A stretch of 64,000 bases of DNA. Origin: Actinoplanes sandaracinus (GTDB lineage: Bacteria; Actinomycetota; Actinomycetes; Mycobacteriales; Micromonosporaceae). The stretch lies in contig NZ_JASCTH010000034.1 of assembly GCF_030009775.1 (NCBI RefSeq), positions 35,287-99,286 on the forward strand, given 5' to 3'. The notes beneath the pieces were generated by a model. It saw only the letters and a program-made list of their open reading frames with translations. It ran no database searches and was not told where the DNA came from. Position 1 is the stretch's first letter, and each line of letters opens with the position of its first letter. Below, one piece after another: positions 7,566 through 16,732 of the stretch. The position numbers and the translations under genes are program-made.

Positions 7566-9389
7566 TCAGATCTGGGCGAGCGAGCCTGCGTACATCTCGT
7601 CGATCTGCGCGCTGAAGTTCGCCTCGACGCTGCGGCGCTTGATCTTCATCGACGGGGTGACCTCGCCGGCCTCGATGCTGAGGTCGCGGGGGAGGATCGC
7701 GAACTTCTTGACCGTCTCCCACCGGTTCAGCTTGGCGTTGAGCTCCTTGATGTAGCCCTCGACCAGCGCGTGCGTCTCGGGCGCTGCGGCGATCTCCTCG
7801 TAGCTCTTGCCGGCCAGCGGGCCGGAGGCGGCCCACGTCTTGATGGCCTCCTCGTCGAGGGCGATCAGCATGGTGACGAAGTTGCGGTTCTGGCCGACGA
7901 CGACCGCCTGCGAGGTGTACGGGCAGACCGCCTTGAACGAGCCCTCGATCGCCGACGGGGCGATGAACTTGCCGCCGGAGGTCTTGACCAGGTCCTTCTT
8001 GCGGTCGGTGATCTTCAGGTAGCCCTCGGCGTCGAGTTCGCCGATGTCGCCGGTGCGGAGGAAGCCGTCCTCGGTGAACGCCTCGGCGGTGGCGTCCGGC
8101 AGGTTGTGGTAACCGCGCATGATCGGGGCGCCGCGCAGCAGCACCTCGCCGTCGCTGTCGATGCGGACCTCGAGGTCGCCGACCGGCTGGCCGACCGAGC
8201 CGATCTTGAGCTTGCCGCGGCGGTTGACGAAGTTGGCCGCGGACGCCTCGGTCATGCCGTAGCCCTCGAGGATCGGCAGGTTCGCGGCGGCGAAGAACTC
8301 GGAGATGTCGCGGCTGAGCGCGGCCGAGCCGCTGACCAGCACCTTGATGTTGCCGCCGAGCTTCTGCTGGAGCTTGGAGAAGACCAGCTTCTCGGCGATC
8401 GCGTACTGGAGCGCCAAGCCCGCCGGGACCGGCTTGCCGGCCTGCAGGAACGCGACTCGCTTCTTGCCGGTCGCGACCGCCCAGGTGAAGATCTTCGGCT
8501 TGAGGCCGGTGCCGGAGAGGCCGCTGGTGACGGTCTTGTTGTAGACCTTCTCGTAGATGCGGGGCGGGGCGCACATCAGCGTCGGCCTGATCACCGCGAG
8601 CAGGTCGATCAGCTTGTCGACCCGGCCGTCGACGTAGGTCGGCACGCCCACGTGGAGGATGCCGCAGAGCAGCGTCTTGCCGAACGCGTGCGACATCGGC
8701 AGCCACAGGTAGTGCAGGTCGTCGGGGGAGAACAGGCCGAGGTTCTCCTGCGCCACACCCTCCCAGGTCCAGCCCTTGTGCAGCAGCACGACACCCTTGG
8801 GGCGGCCGGTGGTGCCGGAGGTGTAGATCAGGGTGGCGACGTTGTCCGGGCCGAGCTGGGCCATCACGTCGTCGATGAGGCCGGGGTCGCGGCTCAGCGC
8901 CTCGGCGCCGAGCCGCTCCAGGTCGGCGAGGGTGATCTGCGGCGGGGTGGCGGAGGCGTCGGCGGGGCCGTCGATCAGCACCACCTTCGTCACGGAGGTC
9001 TCCACGCCGGAGATCTTGAGAGCCTGCTTCGCGTTCTCCGCGATCAGGACCTTGGAGCCGGAGTCGGTCACGATGAACGCCGTGTCCTCGGGCTCGGTGG
9101 TCGGGTAGACCGTGGTGGCGGCCGCGCCGGCCACATTGATGCCGAGGTCGACGAGGATCCACTCGAGCCGGGTGTTGGACAGGATCGCGACCCGGTCCTC
9201 CAGGCCGATGCCCAGCTCGCGCAGGCCGGCGCCGATCGCCTTGGTGCGGTCGCCCACCTGACGCCAGGTGAGCCACTCGGGCCCGGTGTCGGACGAGTTC
9301 GGCCCGGCGAGCGCACGGGCGTCCGGCGTCTTCGCGACGCGCTGGAAGAGCATGTCCGGGATCGACCGGTAGGGAACCTGGAGAGCCAT
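7566..9389 (-). CDS. Long-chain fatty acyl-CoA synthetase (AMP-binding)
   Basis: This 607-residue ANL-superfamily enzyme activates fatty acids with ATP and loads them on CoA. It shows the P-loop-like motif YTSGTTGRPKG (about 189-199), EGYGMTE (about 388-394), the GFLRTGDIGELD motif and the downstream DRKKDLVKTSGGK hinge. Length and motifs match the FadD15-like group of actinobacterial long-chain synthetases rather than peptide-synthetase modules. A single-gene unit with its own terminator; divergent from the PfkB gene across about 170 bp. Confidence 0.93.
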   Translation of the reverse strand: MALQVPYRSIPDMLFQRVAKTPDARALAGPNSSDTGPEWLTWRQVGDRTKAIGAGLRELGIGLEDRVAILSNTRLEWILVDLGINVAGAAATTVYPTTEPEDTAFIVTDSGSKVLIAENAKQALKISGVETSVTKVVLIDGPADASATPPQITLADLERLGAEALSRDPGLIDDVMAQLGPDNVATLIYTSGTTGRPKGVVLLHKGWTWEGVAQENLGLFSPDDLHYLWLPMSHAFGKTLLCGILHVGVPTYVDGRVDKLIDLLAVIRPTLMCAPPRIYEKVYNKTVTSGLSGTGLKPKIFTWAVATGKKRVAFLQAGKPVPAGLALQYAIAEKLVFSKLQQKLGGNIKVLVSGSAALSRDISEFFAAANLPILEGYGMTEASAANFVNRRGKLKIGSVGQPVGDLEVRIDSDGEVLLRGAPIMRGYHNLPDATAEAFTEDGFLRTGDIGELDAEGYLKITDRKKDLVKTSGGKFIAPSAIEGSFKAVCPYTSQAVVVGQNRNFVTMLIALDEEAIKTWAASGPLAGKSYEEIAAAPETHALVEGYIKELNAKLNRWETVKKFAILPRDLSIEAGEVTPSMKIKRRSVEANFSAQIDEMYAGSLAQI

Positions 9390-9562
9390 CGGGCGCCGCC
9401 TTCAACCATGAACGGGGGGTACGTTACGTGAGTGTTACCGCAGAGTAATGCGCGGGCGGCACCACGGCTAGAGTCGAGATCAACCCGCACGGATTGTTTC
9501 CATCTTAGTTCGCGCCGAGACCGGGTCGAGCCCGGTGCCGTACTCGCACTACCTTGTCCGGC

Positions 9563-10438
9563 ATGACATTGCTGGTGATCGGCGGCACCGGGATCGACAC
9601 CGTGGTGCCGGTGGCGGACCTCCCGGTGCTCGGCGCGGACTCGGCGCGGCCGCTCGGGCCGATCCAGGATCACGTCTCGCACACCGGGACGTGCGTGGCC
9701 CTCGCGCTGCGTGCGCTCGGTGAGCGGGTCTCCGTGATCGACACGCTGGGTGACGACGACGAGGGGCGGCGGATCGTCGCGGCCTTCGCGTCGTGGGGCA
9801 TCGGGCTGCGGGCCGCGCCGGCGCCGGCCGGCACCCGGCGGGCGGTCAACCTGATGAGCCCGGACGGGCGGCGCCTCTCGCTGTACGACGGGCGCGACGT
9901 CGAGGGATACCGGCTCCCCGAGGAGTACTACCGGCCGTTGCCCGCGGACGTCCGGCACGTCCACGTGACGATCATGGACTGGGCCCGGCACCTGCTGCCC
10001 TCGCTGCGGGAGTCCGGCGTGACCGTCTCCACCGACCTGCATGACTGGGACGGGGAGAACCCGTACCACCTCGACTTCGCCCGGGGCGCCGACGTCGTCT
10101 TCGTCAGCGCCGTGCAACTGGCCTCGGGCGCCGCCGGCCGGATCCTGGCCGAGGGCGTGGCCGCCAAGGTCGTCGTGACCGACGGGGCGAAGGGCGCCGA
10201 CCTGCACACCGCGAGCGGCGTGGCACACCGGGACGCGGCCGACCCGGGCGCCCCGATCGTCGACACCAACGGGGCCGGGGACGCGTTCGCGGCGGCGTTC
10301 CTCAGCGCCTGGCTGGCCGGCGAGAGCGACGAGGCCTGCCTCGGCCAGGCGGTGATCGCCGGGGCGTACGCGTGCACCGCACCGGTCGGCGCGGACGCCT
10401 TCATCGACCGGGCGACGCTGACCGCCCGTTGGAACTGA
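9563..10438 (+). CDS. PfkB family carbohydrate kinase
   Basis: A 291-residue ribokinase-fold protein. The C-terminal PfkB signature DTNGAGDAFAAAF (catalytic Asp at the end of NGAGD) and the N-terminal glycine-rich VIGGTGID are clear. The sugar-binding part does not tell me the substrate. TTG at 9554 is an alternative start; ATG 9563 is preferred. The stop overlaps the TTG start of the following MocR-type gene, so the kinase and regulator are probably cotranscribed; the product or substrate of the kinase may relate to what that regulator senses. Confidence 0.85.
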   Translation: MTLLVIGGTGIDTVVPVADLPVLGADSARPLGPIQDHVSHTGTCVALALRALGERVSVIDTLGDDDEGRRIVAAFASWGIGLRAAPAPAGTRRAVNLMSPDGRRLSLYDGRDVEGYRLPEEYYRPLPADVRHVHVTIMDWARHLLPSLRESGVTVSTDLHDWDGENPYHLDFARGADVVFVSAVQLASGAAGRILAEGVAAKVVVTDGAKGADLHTASGVAHRDAADPGAPIVDTNGAGDAFAAAFLSAWLAGESDEACLGQAVIAGAYACTAPVGADAFIDRATLTARWN

Positions 10439-11848
10439 TCCTCGACCTGGAGCCGGGGACCGCGGGCCGGACCGCCGCGGTCTACCGGGCGCTGCGCTCG
10501 GCCGTCCTGGACGGGCGCATCCCGGCCGGGCACCGGCTGCCCTCCACCCGGGTGCTCGCCGCCGACCTGGGTGTCTCCCGTGGCACGGTGGCCGGCGCGT
10601 ACGAGCGTCTGGTCGCCGAGGGTTTCCTGACCGCACGGGTGGGCGCTGGGACGTTCGTGACCGCCGGCGCCCCACGGCCGTCGGCGGTGGCCCGGCGCAC
10701 GCCCGCGGGCCCGTTGCGGCCGCACGCCGGGTGGACGCTCACCCCGGAGCCGGCCAGCGGCGCGGTGCCGGCGCCCCGGTACGACTTCCGGACCGGGATC
10801 CCGGACGCCCGCCTCTTCCCGTTCGACACGTGGCGGCGGCTGGTGAGCGCGGAGCTGCGGCTGGGCGCGAACGGGCCGGGCACCTACGCCGAGCCCTCCG
10901 GCCACCCGGCGTTGCGGGCCGCCCTCGCCCGCTACCTGGGATACGCCCCGTCCGGAAGCGCCACACCCCCCCACGTCGTGGTCACCAACGGCACCCCAGC
11001 ACGCCCTCGACCTGATCGCCCGCGTGCTGCTGCGCCCCGGTGACGTGGTGGCCGTGGAGGAACCCGGATATCCGCCGGCCCGTCGCCTGTTCACGTCGCT
11101 GGGCGTCCGCGTGACCGGCGTGCCGGTCGACGCCGAGGGCCTGGTCGTGCCGGAGCTGCCGGACCGGGCCAAGCTGGTCTACGTGACCCCGTCACACCAG
11201 TTCCCGCTCGGCCGGGTGATGAGCCTGGCCCGCCGCCAGGAGCTGCTGGAATGGGCCGGATCCCGGCCGGTGGCGATCGTCGAGGACGACTACGACAGCG
11301 AGTTCCGGTTCTCGGCGCGGCCGCTGGAGCCGCTGTGCACGCTGGACCGCGGGGGCCGGGTGCTCTATGTGGGCACCTTCTCGAAGAGCATGGTGCCGGC
11401 CATGCGGACCGGGTTCGTGCTGGCCCCGCCCGGTCTGCGGCCGGCGTTGGTGGCGGCCCGGCAGCTCAGTGACGCCCACGGGCAGACCGCCGTGCAGGCC
11501 GCGCTGGCCCGGTTCATCGAGGAGGGGCTCTTCGCCCGGCACGTGCGGCGGGCCGGACGCGAATATCAGGACCGGCACGCCCGGGTGACCGCCGCCCTCG
11601 GCCGCATCCCCGCCCTCGACGTCATCCCGACCGCGGCCGGCCTGCACGTCACCGCCATGCTGCGGCCCGGTCTCGACAGCTCACGGATCGCCGCCGCGGC
11701 ACGCCGGGACGGGGTGGCCGTGGAGGAGCTGGCCGCCTATGCCGAGCAGCCGTCGCGTACCGCCTCCGGGCTGGTCGTCGGGTTCGGCGCGGTCGATCCG
11801 GAACTGATCGAGGAGGGCTTGGCCCTGCTGGGCCGCACGATCGCCTGA
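10429..11848 (+). pseudogene. Second MocR-type regulator, frameshifted
   Basis: Two adjacent frames together encode one MocR protein. The first (from TTG 10429, MELILDLEPG) holds the GntR winged helix (LPSTRVLAADLGVSRGTVAGAYERL region) and the start of the aminotransferase domain up to VVVTNGT; the second continues with the expected ALDLIARVLLRPGDVVAVEEPGYP, the PLP lysine in YVGTFSKSMVPAMRTGF, and the C terminus. The break is at a run of four C (10994-10997); removing one C restores GTQHALDL, which parallels ITSGTQQALDL of the first MocR gene, and gives one 472-residue frame. It is either a real single-base frameshift or a sequencing error. The 3' end overlaps the APC gene by 112 bp. Confidence 0.85.
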
Positions 11849-13035
11849 TAGGCCAGGGCGCTGGCGGCGATCACCAGGCTGAGGAGGGCGGGCGGCCCGC
11901 TGAGCCAGAGCAGCGTCACCACGGCGGCGAACGCGATCCCGGCGACCACCCGGGACCAGCCGGCCGGCAGCAGGCGCAGCGCGGCCGCCGTGCCGATCAC
12001 GTAGACCAGGGTGAAGCAGCCGGTCACCAGCAGGGTGGCGGTGTGCAGGTCCAACGACAGCAGGGCGCAGGCGATGCTGGCCAGGAAGATGAAGGTCAGC
12101 GAACGGCGTTGCCCGCCGAACACCCGGGCCGGCAGCGCGCCCTCGTTCGCCAGCGCCACCCCGAGCCGGCTCGACCCGGCGAAATAGGCGTTGACCGCGC
12201 CGAGGGTGAGGACCACCGCCACGACCGCGGTGAGGACGCGGACCGGCCCGCCGAGACCGATGGCGAGCAGATCGGCCAGCGGGGCCCGGCTGCCGGCCAG
12301 ATCCGGGCCGAGCGCGAGCACGCTGACCGTGGCCACGGCGAGGTAGAGGACACCGACGACGGCGACCGCGATCAGGGTGGCCCGGGGGACGTCGCGGCGC
12401 GGGTTCCGGTACTCGCCGGAGAGCGAGGACAGAGCCTCCCAGCCGGCGAAGCCCCAGACCAGCAGGGCGGCGGCGGCGCCGATCCCGGTCCAGCCGTGCG
12501 GGGCGAACGGGGTCAGGTTCTCCCAGCGGGCGTGCGGCAGCGCGGCGATCACGGTGACCACCAGCAGGAGGGCCAGGGAGACGGAGAGGACGAGCTGGAC
12601 GCGACCGGAGACGCGCAGACCGAACAGATTCATGACGTACGCCGTACCGACGATCACCAGGAATGTGGCCAGCTCGGTGACCCGCCCGCCGCCGAGCACG
12701 TCGGAGACGTACCCACCGGTGAACGCGACCGCGACCGGCGCGCCGAGCGGGACCGCGAAGTAGAAGCACCAGCCGACCGCCGCCGCGATCCGCGGCCCGA
12801 AGGCCATCCGCGCGTAGGTGGAGACGCCGCCGCCGTCCGGATAACGGGCACCGAGGGCGGCGAAGGTCCAGGCCAGCGGCGCGGAGAGGACGATCAGAGC
12901 GAGCCAGGCCACCAGGGACGCCGGGCCGGCCGCGTCGGCGGCGAGCGCGGGCAGGGAGATCAGCCCGGTGCCCAGGACGGCGCCGACGGAGAGCGCGGCG
13001 CCCTGGGACACGGACAGGTCGGTACGAGCGTTCAT
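11737..13035 (-). CDS. APC superfamily amino-acid permease
   Basis: A 432-residue transporter with about twelve hydrophobic segments. The N-terminal QGAALSVGAVLGTGLISLP matches the unwound helix 1 motif (GxG) of amino acid-polyamine-organocation transporters, and GFAGWEALSSLSGEYRNPRRDVPRA fits the helix 6 region and its following loop. ATG 13035 (MNARTDLSV) is chosen over an upstream start with an implausible N terminus. Its last 112 bp run under the end of the frameshifted MocR gene. Being convergent with a MocR regulator and PfkB kinase, it may belong to the same uptake function; substrate unknown. Confidence 0.88.
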   Translation of the reverse strand: MNARTDLSVSQGAALSVGAVLGTGLISLPALAADAAGPASLVAWLALIVLSAPLAWTFAALGARYPDGGGVSTYARMAFGPRIAAAVGWCFYFAVPLGAPVAVAFTGGYVSDVLGGGRVTELATFLVIVGTAYVMNLFGLRVSGRVQLVLSVSLALLLVVTVIAALPHARWENLTPFAPHGWTGIGAAAALLVWGFAGWEALSSLSGEYRNPRRDVPRATLIAVAVVGVLYLAVATVSVLALGPDLAGSRAPLADLLAIGLGGPVRVLTAVVAVVLTLGAVNAYFAGSSRLGVALANEGALPARVFGGQRRSLTFIFLASIACALLSLDLHTATLLVTGCFTLVYVIGTAAALRLLPAGWSRVVAGIAFAAVVTLLWLSGPPALLSLVIAASALAYQAIVRPSRAKPSSISSGSTAPNPTTSPEAVRDGCSA

Positions 13036-13113
13036 GACTGAGAACCTAGGGGCGGAACGGGCCGGTGATCGAGCCAATTCCGGCCTGATCGGTTGGGCCG
13101 TTTCCGCCCCGGC

Positions 13114-13740
13114 TCAGAGGCCCAGGCGGGCGTTGCGGAGTCGTTCGGCGATCTCGGCGGGGCCCTCGACGGTGACGCGGGCGGCGCGCTGCCGGCCGAA
13201 GAAGAAGACCGCGAGCTCGCCCGCGTCGCCGGTGACCCGGAGTTGCGGGTCGGCGCTGGTGCGGACCGGCGGGAACCCGGTCGCCTCGATCTCCGCGGTG
13301 ATGCCGAGACGGCGCAGCGCGGCCCGCGACAGCAGCTTGACGTTGCCCCAGAGCTTCGCTTCGAGCTCCTTGTCCAGCCGCCGCGGCTCCCACGTGTCAC
13401 CGCCCCGGCGGACGTCCTCCAGGTGGATGAACATCTCCATGGTGTTCGCCAGCGGGTCGACGAGCGGGTTGCTCACCGGGCTCCAGGCGGGCGGCGTGCG
13501 CAGCTGGGCGACCAACTCGTCCCACGGCAGGGCGGCGCGGGCCAGCCGGACCTTCTCCCCGAACCCGGCGAGCGGCTTGAGCAGAAGGCCGAGCGCGGAG
13601 TCCGGCCGCCGCTCGCGGACCACGATGTGGGCGGCCAGGTCCCGGGTGGTCCAACCGGCGCAGAGGGTCGGCGCGTCCGGGCCCTCCCGCAGGAGCAGAT
13701 CGGCGAGCAGTTCCCGCTCGGCGCGGGCGTAGTTGGTCAT
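13114..13740 (-). CDS. TIGR03085 family (DinB/mycothiol-type) metal-binding protein
   Basis: This 208-residue protein begins like the TIGR03085 family: AERELLADLLLREGPDAPTLCAGW and then TRDLAAHIVVRERRPDS, with H38 and a later HLED motif (about 107-110) as likely metal ligands of the DinB-like fold. The family occurs in mycothiol-making actinobacteria; its reaction is unknown. Its ATG overlaps the stop of the DsbD-like lipoprotein gene by one base (TGATG), so it is the last gene of a coupled three-gene operon. Confidence 0.87.
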   Translation of the reverse strand: MTNYARAERELLADLLLREGPDAPTLCAGWTTRDLAAHIVVRERRPDSALGLLLKPLAGFGEKVRLARAALPWDELVAQLRTPPAWSPVSNPLVDPLANTMEMFIHLEDVRRGGDTWEPRRLDKELEAKLWGNVKLLSRAALRRLGITAEIEATGFPPVRTSADPQLRVTGDAGELAVFFFGRQRAARVTVEGPAEIAERLRNARLGL

Positions 13741-14210
13741 CAGTCGATGTTATGCAGTACGACGGACTCGTCGGTAACCGGTGCGAGACACGCATTCGCG
13801 CTGCACGCGGCATATCCGACGGTCACCTCGTGCCGATCGCCGTCCCCGGCCCGCACCGGGACGGTCAGGGTCACCGGCCCGTCGGGATAGACCGGCACCA
13901 CCAGATCGAGGCCGGCCGGGCGCAGCTCGGTCACCGCGCGGTCGGCGGTGGCCGGGCCGTCGGCGACCAGCGCGCCACCCGGCCGCGCCACGGTGGGGAA
14001 GCCGATGCCGTCCACGCCGCCGGCCGGCAGATCCATGCTGTAGAGGTGGAAGCCCTCGGGCGGGGTGAAGGTCACGGTGAGCAGCCCGGCACGGACGGCG
14101 AGAACGACGGTGACACCCCCGGCCTCGTGCCGTGCGGTCATGTCCGGCGCCGGCGCGCCGGCACACCCGCCCAATGCCAGGATCGCGGTGAACGCGGCGA
14201 GTCGCTTCAC
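13740..14210 (-). CDS. Lipoprotein resembling DsbD N-terminal (alpha) domain
   Basis: A 156-residue exported lipoprotein. GTG 14210 begins a signal peptide with the lipobox LGGC (C16). The mature part is a beta-rich domain with TPPEGFHLYSMD and ends in YAACSANACLAP, where C136 and C141 resemble the paired cysteines of the immunoglobulin-like DsbD-alpha domain, which passes electrons to periplasmic partners. The start overlaps the stop of the thioredoxin lipoprotein as GTGA. The membrane-embedded DsbD-beta part is not in the window. The assignment rests on fold-like pattern and neighbour, not on a search. Confidence 0.72.
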   Translation of the reverse strand: MKRLAAFTAILALGGCAGAPAPDMTARHEAGGVTVVLAVRAGLLTVTFTPPEGFHLYSMDLPAGGVDGIGFPTVARPGGALVADGPATADRAVTELRPAGLDLVVPVYPDGPVTLTVPVRAGDGDRHEVTVGYAACSANACLAPVTDESVVLHNID

Positions 14211-14773
14211 GGCGCGGCCGGCGCCCACCGGGTGAGGAAGGCGCTGACGTCGGCCGGCGCCATCGAACTGGCGCCGGCGAAGGAGCCGTCGTTGGTTGCC
14301 ACCTTCACCTTGCCCGCCGGGGACAGCACGACGAGCGCCGGGATGCCGCTGCTGCGCAGGTTCACGCCCCAGTCGGCGGCGACGTCAAGGTTGCGGTCGA
14401 ACTCGCCGACGTCGACGCTGACCACTTCGTAGCCCTTGGTGAGCTGAGCGGCCACCGACGGATCGGTGGAGAGCTCGGTGAGCACCCGGCAGTCCAGGCA
14501 CCAGTCGGCTCCGAAGTCGATGAGCACGTTGCGCCCGGACTTCTTGGCCGCGGCGAGCGCCTTGCCGATGTCGGCGGCGGAGTCACGCGCGGCGTCGTAG
14601 TCGCCGAGCGCGATGGCCGTGCCGGCCGACGGCGCCGGGACGGCCGGTGACGAGCCCGCGACGGCGGTGGGCCGGGGGGAGCTCGCCGGGCCGGCGGCGG
14701 ACGGGGATGAGCCCGTGGCGCAACCGGACAGGGCCAGAACCGTGATCACGACCGGAAGCAGCGTATGCCGCAC
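14207..14773 (-). CDS. Thioredoxin-fold lipoprotein
   Basis: A 188-residue exported protein: signal peptide with lipobox LSGC (C18), a Ser/Pro/Ala linker to about residue 50, then a thioredoxin domain with active site W-C92-L-D-C95 and the following cis-proline segment GIPALVVLSP. The WCLDC site within FGADWCLDCRVL is like the DsbD-gamma (C-terminal) thioredoxin domain. GTG 14773 has GAGAGGAAAT upstream, better than the ATG at 14797. First gene of a coupled operon with the DsbD-alpha-like lipoprotein, so the two probably form an extracytoplasmic redox relay. Confidence 0.85.
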   Translation of the reverse strand: MRHTLLPVVITVLALSGCATGSSPSAAGPASSPRPTAVAGSSPAVPAPSAGTAIALGDYDAARDSAADIGKALAAAKKSGRNVLIDFGADWCLDCRVLTELSTDPSVAAQLTKGYEVVSVDVGEFDRNLDVAADWGVNLRSSGIPALVVLSPAGKVKVATNDGSFAGASSMAPADVSAFLTRWAPAAP

Positions 14774-14962
14774 GGATTTCCTCTCATTGATGATCATGCG
14801 GCGCGGAGCCTAACCGGCCGGTCGCGTCACCGCTGCCCGGTTTCCCGCGGGCTGAGGCACGATCGATGTAATCGTGGCCACGATGTAAACGACCGTCGGC
14901 TGGGGAAGGATGGACCGGTAAGGTCGGGTGTGCCGACGAATGCTTACCAGTCAGGTAGGAAT

Positions 14963-16732
14963 GTGAGCAGCAGTACCGGCAATGATGTGCTGGGACGGGG
15001 ACTGTGGGTGCTCGGTCAGGCCATCCGGACGGAGCCACGGCTCTTCACGGTCAGCGCCATCGGCAGCAGCTTCTTCGGGTTTCTGATCATTGCGAACTCG
15101 TACGTCGTGGGCGCCGTCATCGGCAACGTGGTCGTGCCGGCGTTCGCCGAGCGGCGGGTGAGCGCCGGCGGCCTCGCTCTGGTGGTCGCGGTCCTGCTGG
15201 GAATCAGCGTGCTGCGGGTGGCGAGCATCTGGGCTCGCCGGCTGGGCGCCGGGTTCATGCAGTTCCGGCTCCAGGCGCGATACCGGCGGGCGGTGACCCG
15301 CCGTTACCTGTCGCTGCCGCCGGAGTGGCACCAGCGGCACGCCACCGGCTCCCTGCTCTCCAACGCCAGCTCCGATGTGGAGGCCACGTTCGCGCCGATC
15401 GCCCCGCTGCCGTTCGCGGTCGGCACGATCGTGATGATCGTCGGCGCGCTGGTCGCGCTCTTCCTCACCGACTGGGTGCTCGCGCTGGTCGGTGTCGCGC
15501 TCTTCCCGATCCTGTTCGCGCTCAACTTCTTCTACTCGCGGCGGATGGCGCCCCGGCAGATCCAGGCCCAGCGGATGCGCGCCAAGGTCGCCGCGGTCGC
15601 GCACGAGAGCTTCGACGGCGCCCTGGTGGTCAAGACCATGGGCCGTGAGGCGGACGAGTCGCGCCGGTTCGGGGTCTTCGTCACCGAGCTGCGGGACGCG
15701 CTCGTCGCGGTGGGCCGGTTGCGCGGCGTCTTCGACCCGCTGATGGAGAGCCTGCCCAGCGTCGGCACCCTGGCCGTGCTGCTGCTCGGCACCTGGCGGC
15801 TGCAGACCGGCGCCATCGGCGTCACCGAGCTGGTCAGCGTCGCGTTCCTGTTCACCGTGCTGGCGTTCCCGGTGCGCGCGATCGGCTGGGTGATCGGCGA
15901 GCTGCCACGCAGCGTCGCCGGCTGGGAACGGGTCCAGGCGGTCCTGTCGGCCGAGGGCGATCTGCGGTACGGCGAGGGCGACCTGCCCGGGTCGGCGCCG
16001 GCCGAGCTGCGCTTCGACCGGGTCGACTATCGGTACGCGGACGGCCCGCCCGTGTTGCGGGACGTCACCTTCACCGTCCCCGCCGGGAAGACGGTCGCCC
16101 TGGTCGGCGCCACCGGCTCCGGCAAGTCCACGATCGCAGCCCTGGCCGTCCGCCTGGTCGACCCGGACGCCGGTCAGGTCTCCGTGGACGGCGTGAAACT
16201 GCCCGACCTGTCGGCGTCCGCGCTGGCCGGAGCGTCCGCGCTGGTCCCGCAGATCCCGTTCGTCTTCGACGACACGGTCCGCGGCAACGTCGCTCTCGAC
16301 CGTCCCGACGTCGACGACGACGGCGTGTGGGCGGCGCTGCGGCTGGCCCAGGCCGACCGGTTCGCCGGCGGGCTGCCCGACGGCCTCGACACCGCCGTCG
16401 GCGAGCGGGGCACCTCGCTCTCCGGTGGGCAGCGGCAGCGTCTCACCCTGGCCCGCGCGCTCGCCGGGCGGCCACGGCTGCTGGTGCTCGACGACGCGAC
16501 GAGCGCGGTGGACCCACGGGTCGAGGCGGCCATCCTGGGCGCGCTGCGGCGGCGGGACTCGGGCACGTCGATCCTGGTGGTGGCCTATCGGCGGGCCACC
16601 ATCGCGCTCGCCGACCAGGTCGTCTACCTGCATCAGGGACGGGTGGTGGCGACCGGGACGCACGTCGAGCTGATGGAGTCCCAACCCGGCTACCGGGATC
16701 TGGTGACGGCGTACGAGAAGGCGGACAAGTGA
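14963..16732 (+). CDS. ABC exporter half, degenerate ATP site
   Basis: A 589-residue half transporter: six-helix membrane domain (about 20-320) and a nucleotide-binding domain. Walker A is GATGSGKST (382-390), signature LSGGQ (486-490). The catalytic Glu after Walker B is replaced (LDDATS, D511) and the H-loop His is replaced by Tyr (VAYRRAT, Y542). Those changes mark the degenerate side of heterodimeric exporters such as TM287/288 and BmrCD. GTG 14963 has AGGTAGGA just upstream. The stop overlaps the next gene as GTGA, and that gene carries the complementary pattern. Likely a lipid or drug exporter subunit. Confidence 0.92.
   Translation: MSSSTGNDVLGRGLWVLGQAIRTEPRLFTVSAIGSSFFGFLIIANSYVVGAVIGNVVVPAFAERRVSAGGLALVVAVLLGISVLRVASIWARRLGAGFMQFRLQARYRRAVTRRYLSLPPEWHQRHATGSLLSNASSDVEATFAPIAPLPFAVGTIVMIVGALVALFLTDWVLALVGVALFPILFALNFFYSRRMAPRQIQAQRMRAKVAAVAHESFDGALVVKTMGREADESRRFGVFVTELRDALVAVGRLRGVFDPLMESLPSVGTLAVLLLGTWRLQTGAIGVTELVSVAFLFTVLAFPVRAIGWVIGELPRSVAGWERVQAVLSAEGDLRYGEGDLPGSAPAELRFDRVDYRYADGPPVLRDVTFTVPAGKTVALVGATGSGKSTIAALAVRLVDPDAGQVSVDGVKLPDLSASALAGASALVPQIPFVFDDTVRGNVALDRPDVDDDGVWAALRLAQADRFAGGLPDGLDTAVGERGTSLSGGQRQRLTLARALAGRPRLLVLDDATSAVDPRVEAAILGALRRRDSGTSILVVAYRRATIALADQVVYLHQGRVVATGTHVELMESQPGYRDLVTAYEKADK

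Noticed and set aside
7548..9431. 627-codon plus-strand frame
   Set aside because: Antisense shadow of the acyl-CoA synthetase, whose motifs are intact.
10980..11030. Programmed frameshift in the MocR gene
   Set aside because: No slippery heptamer or downstream pseudoknot was apparent; a base error or mutation in the C run is simpler.
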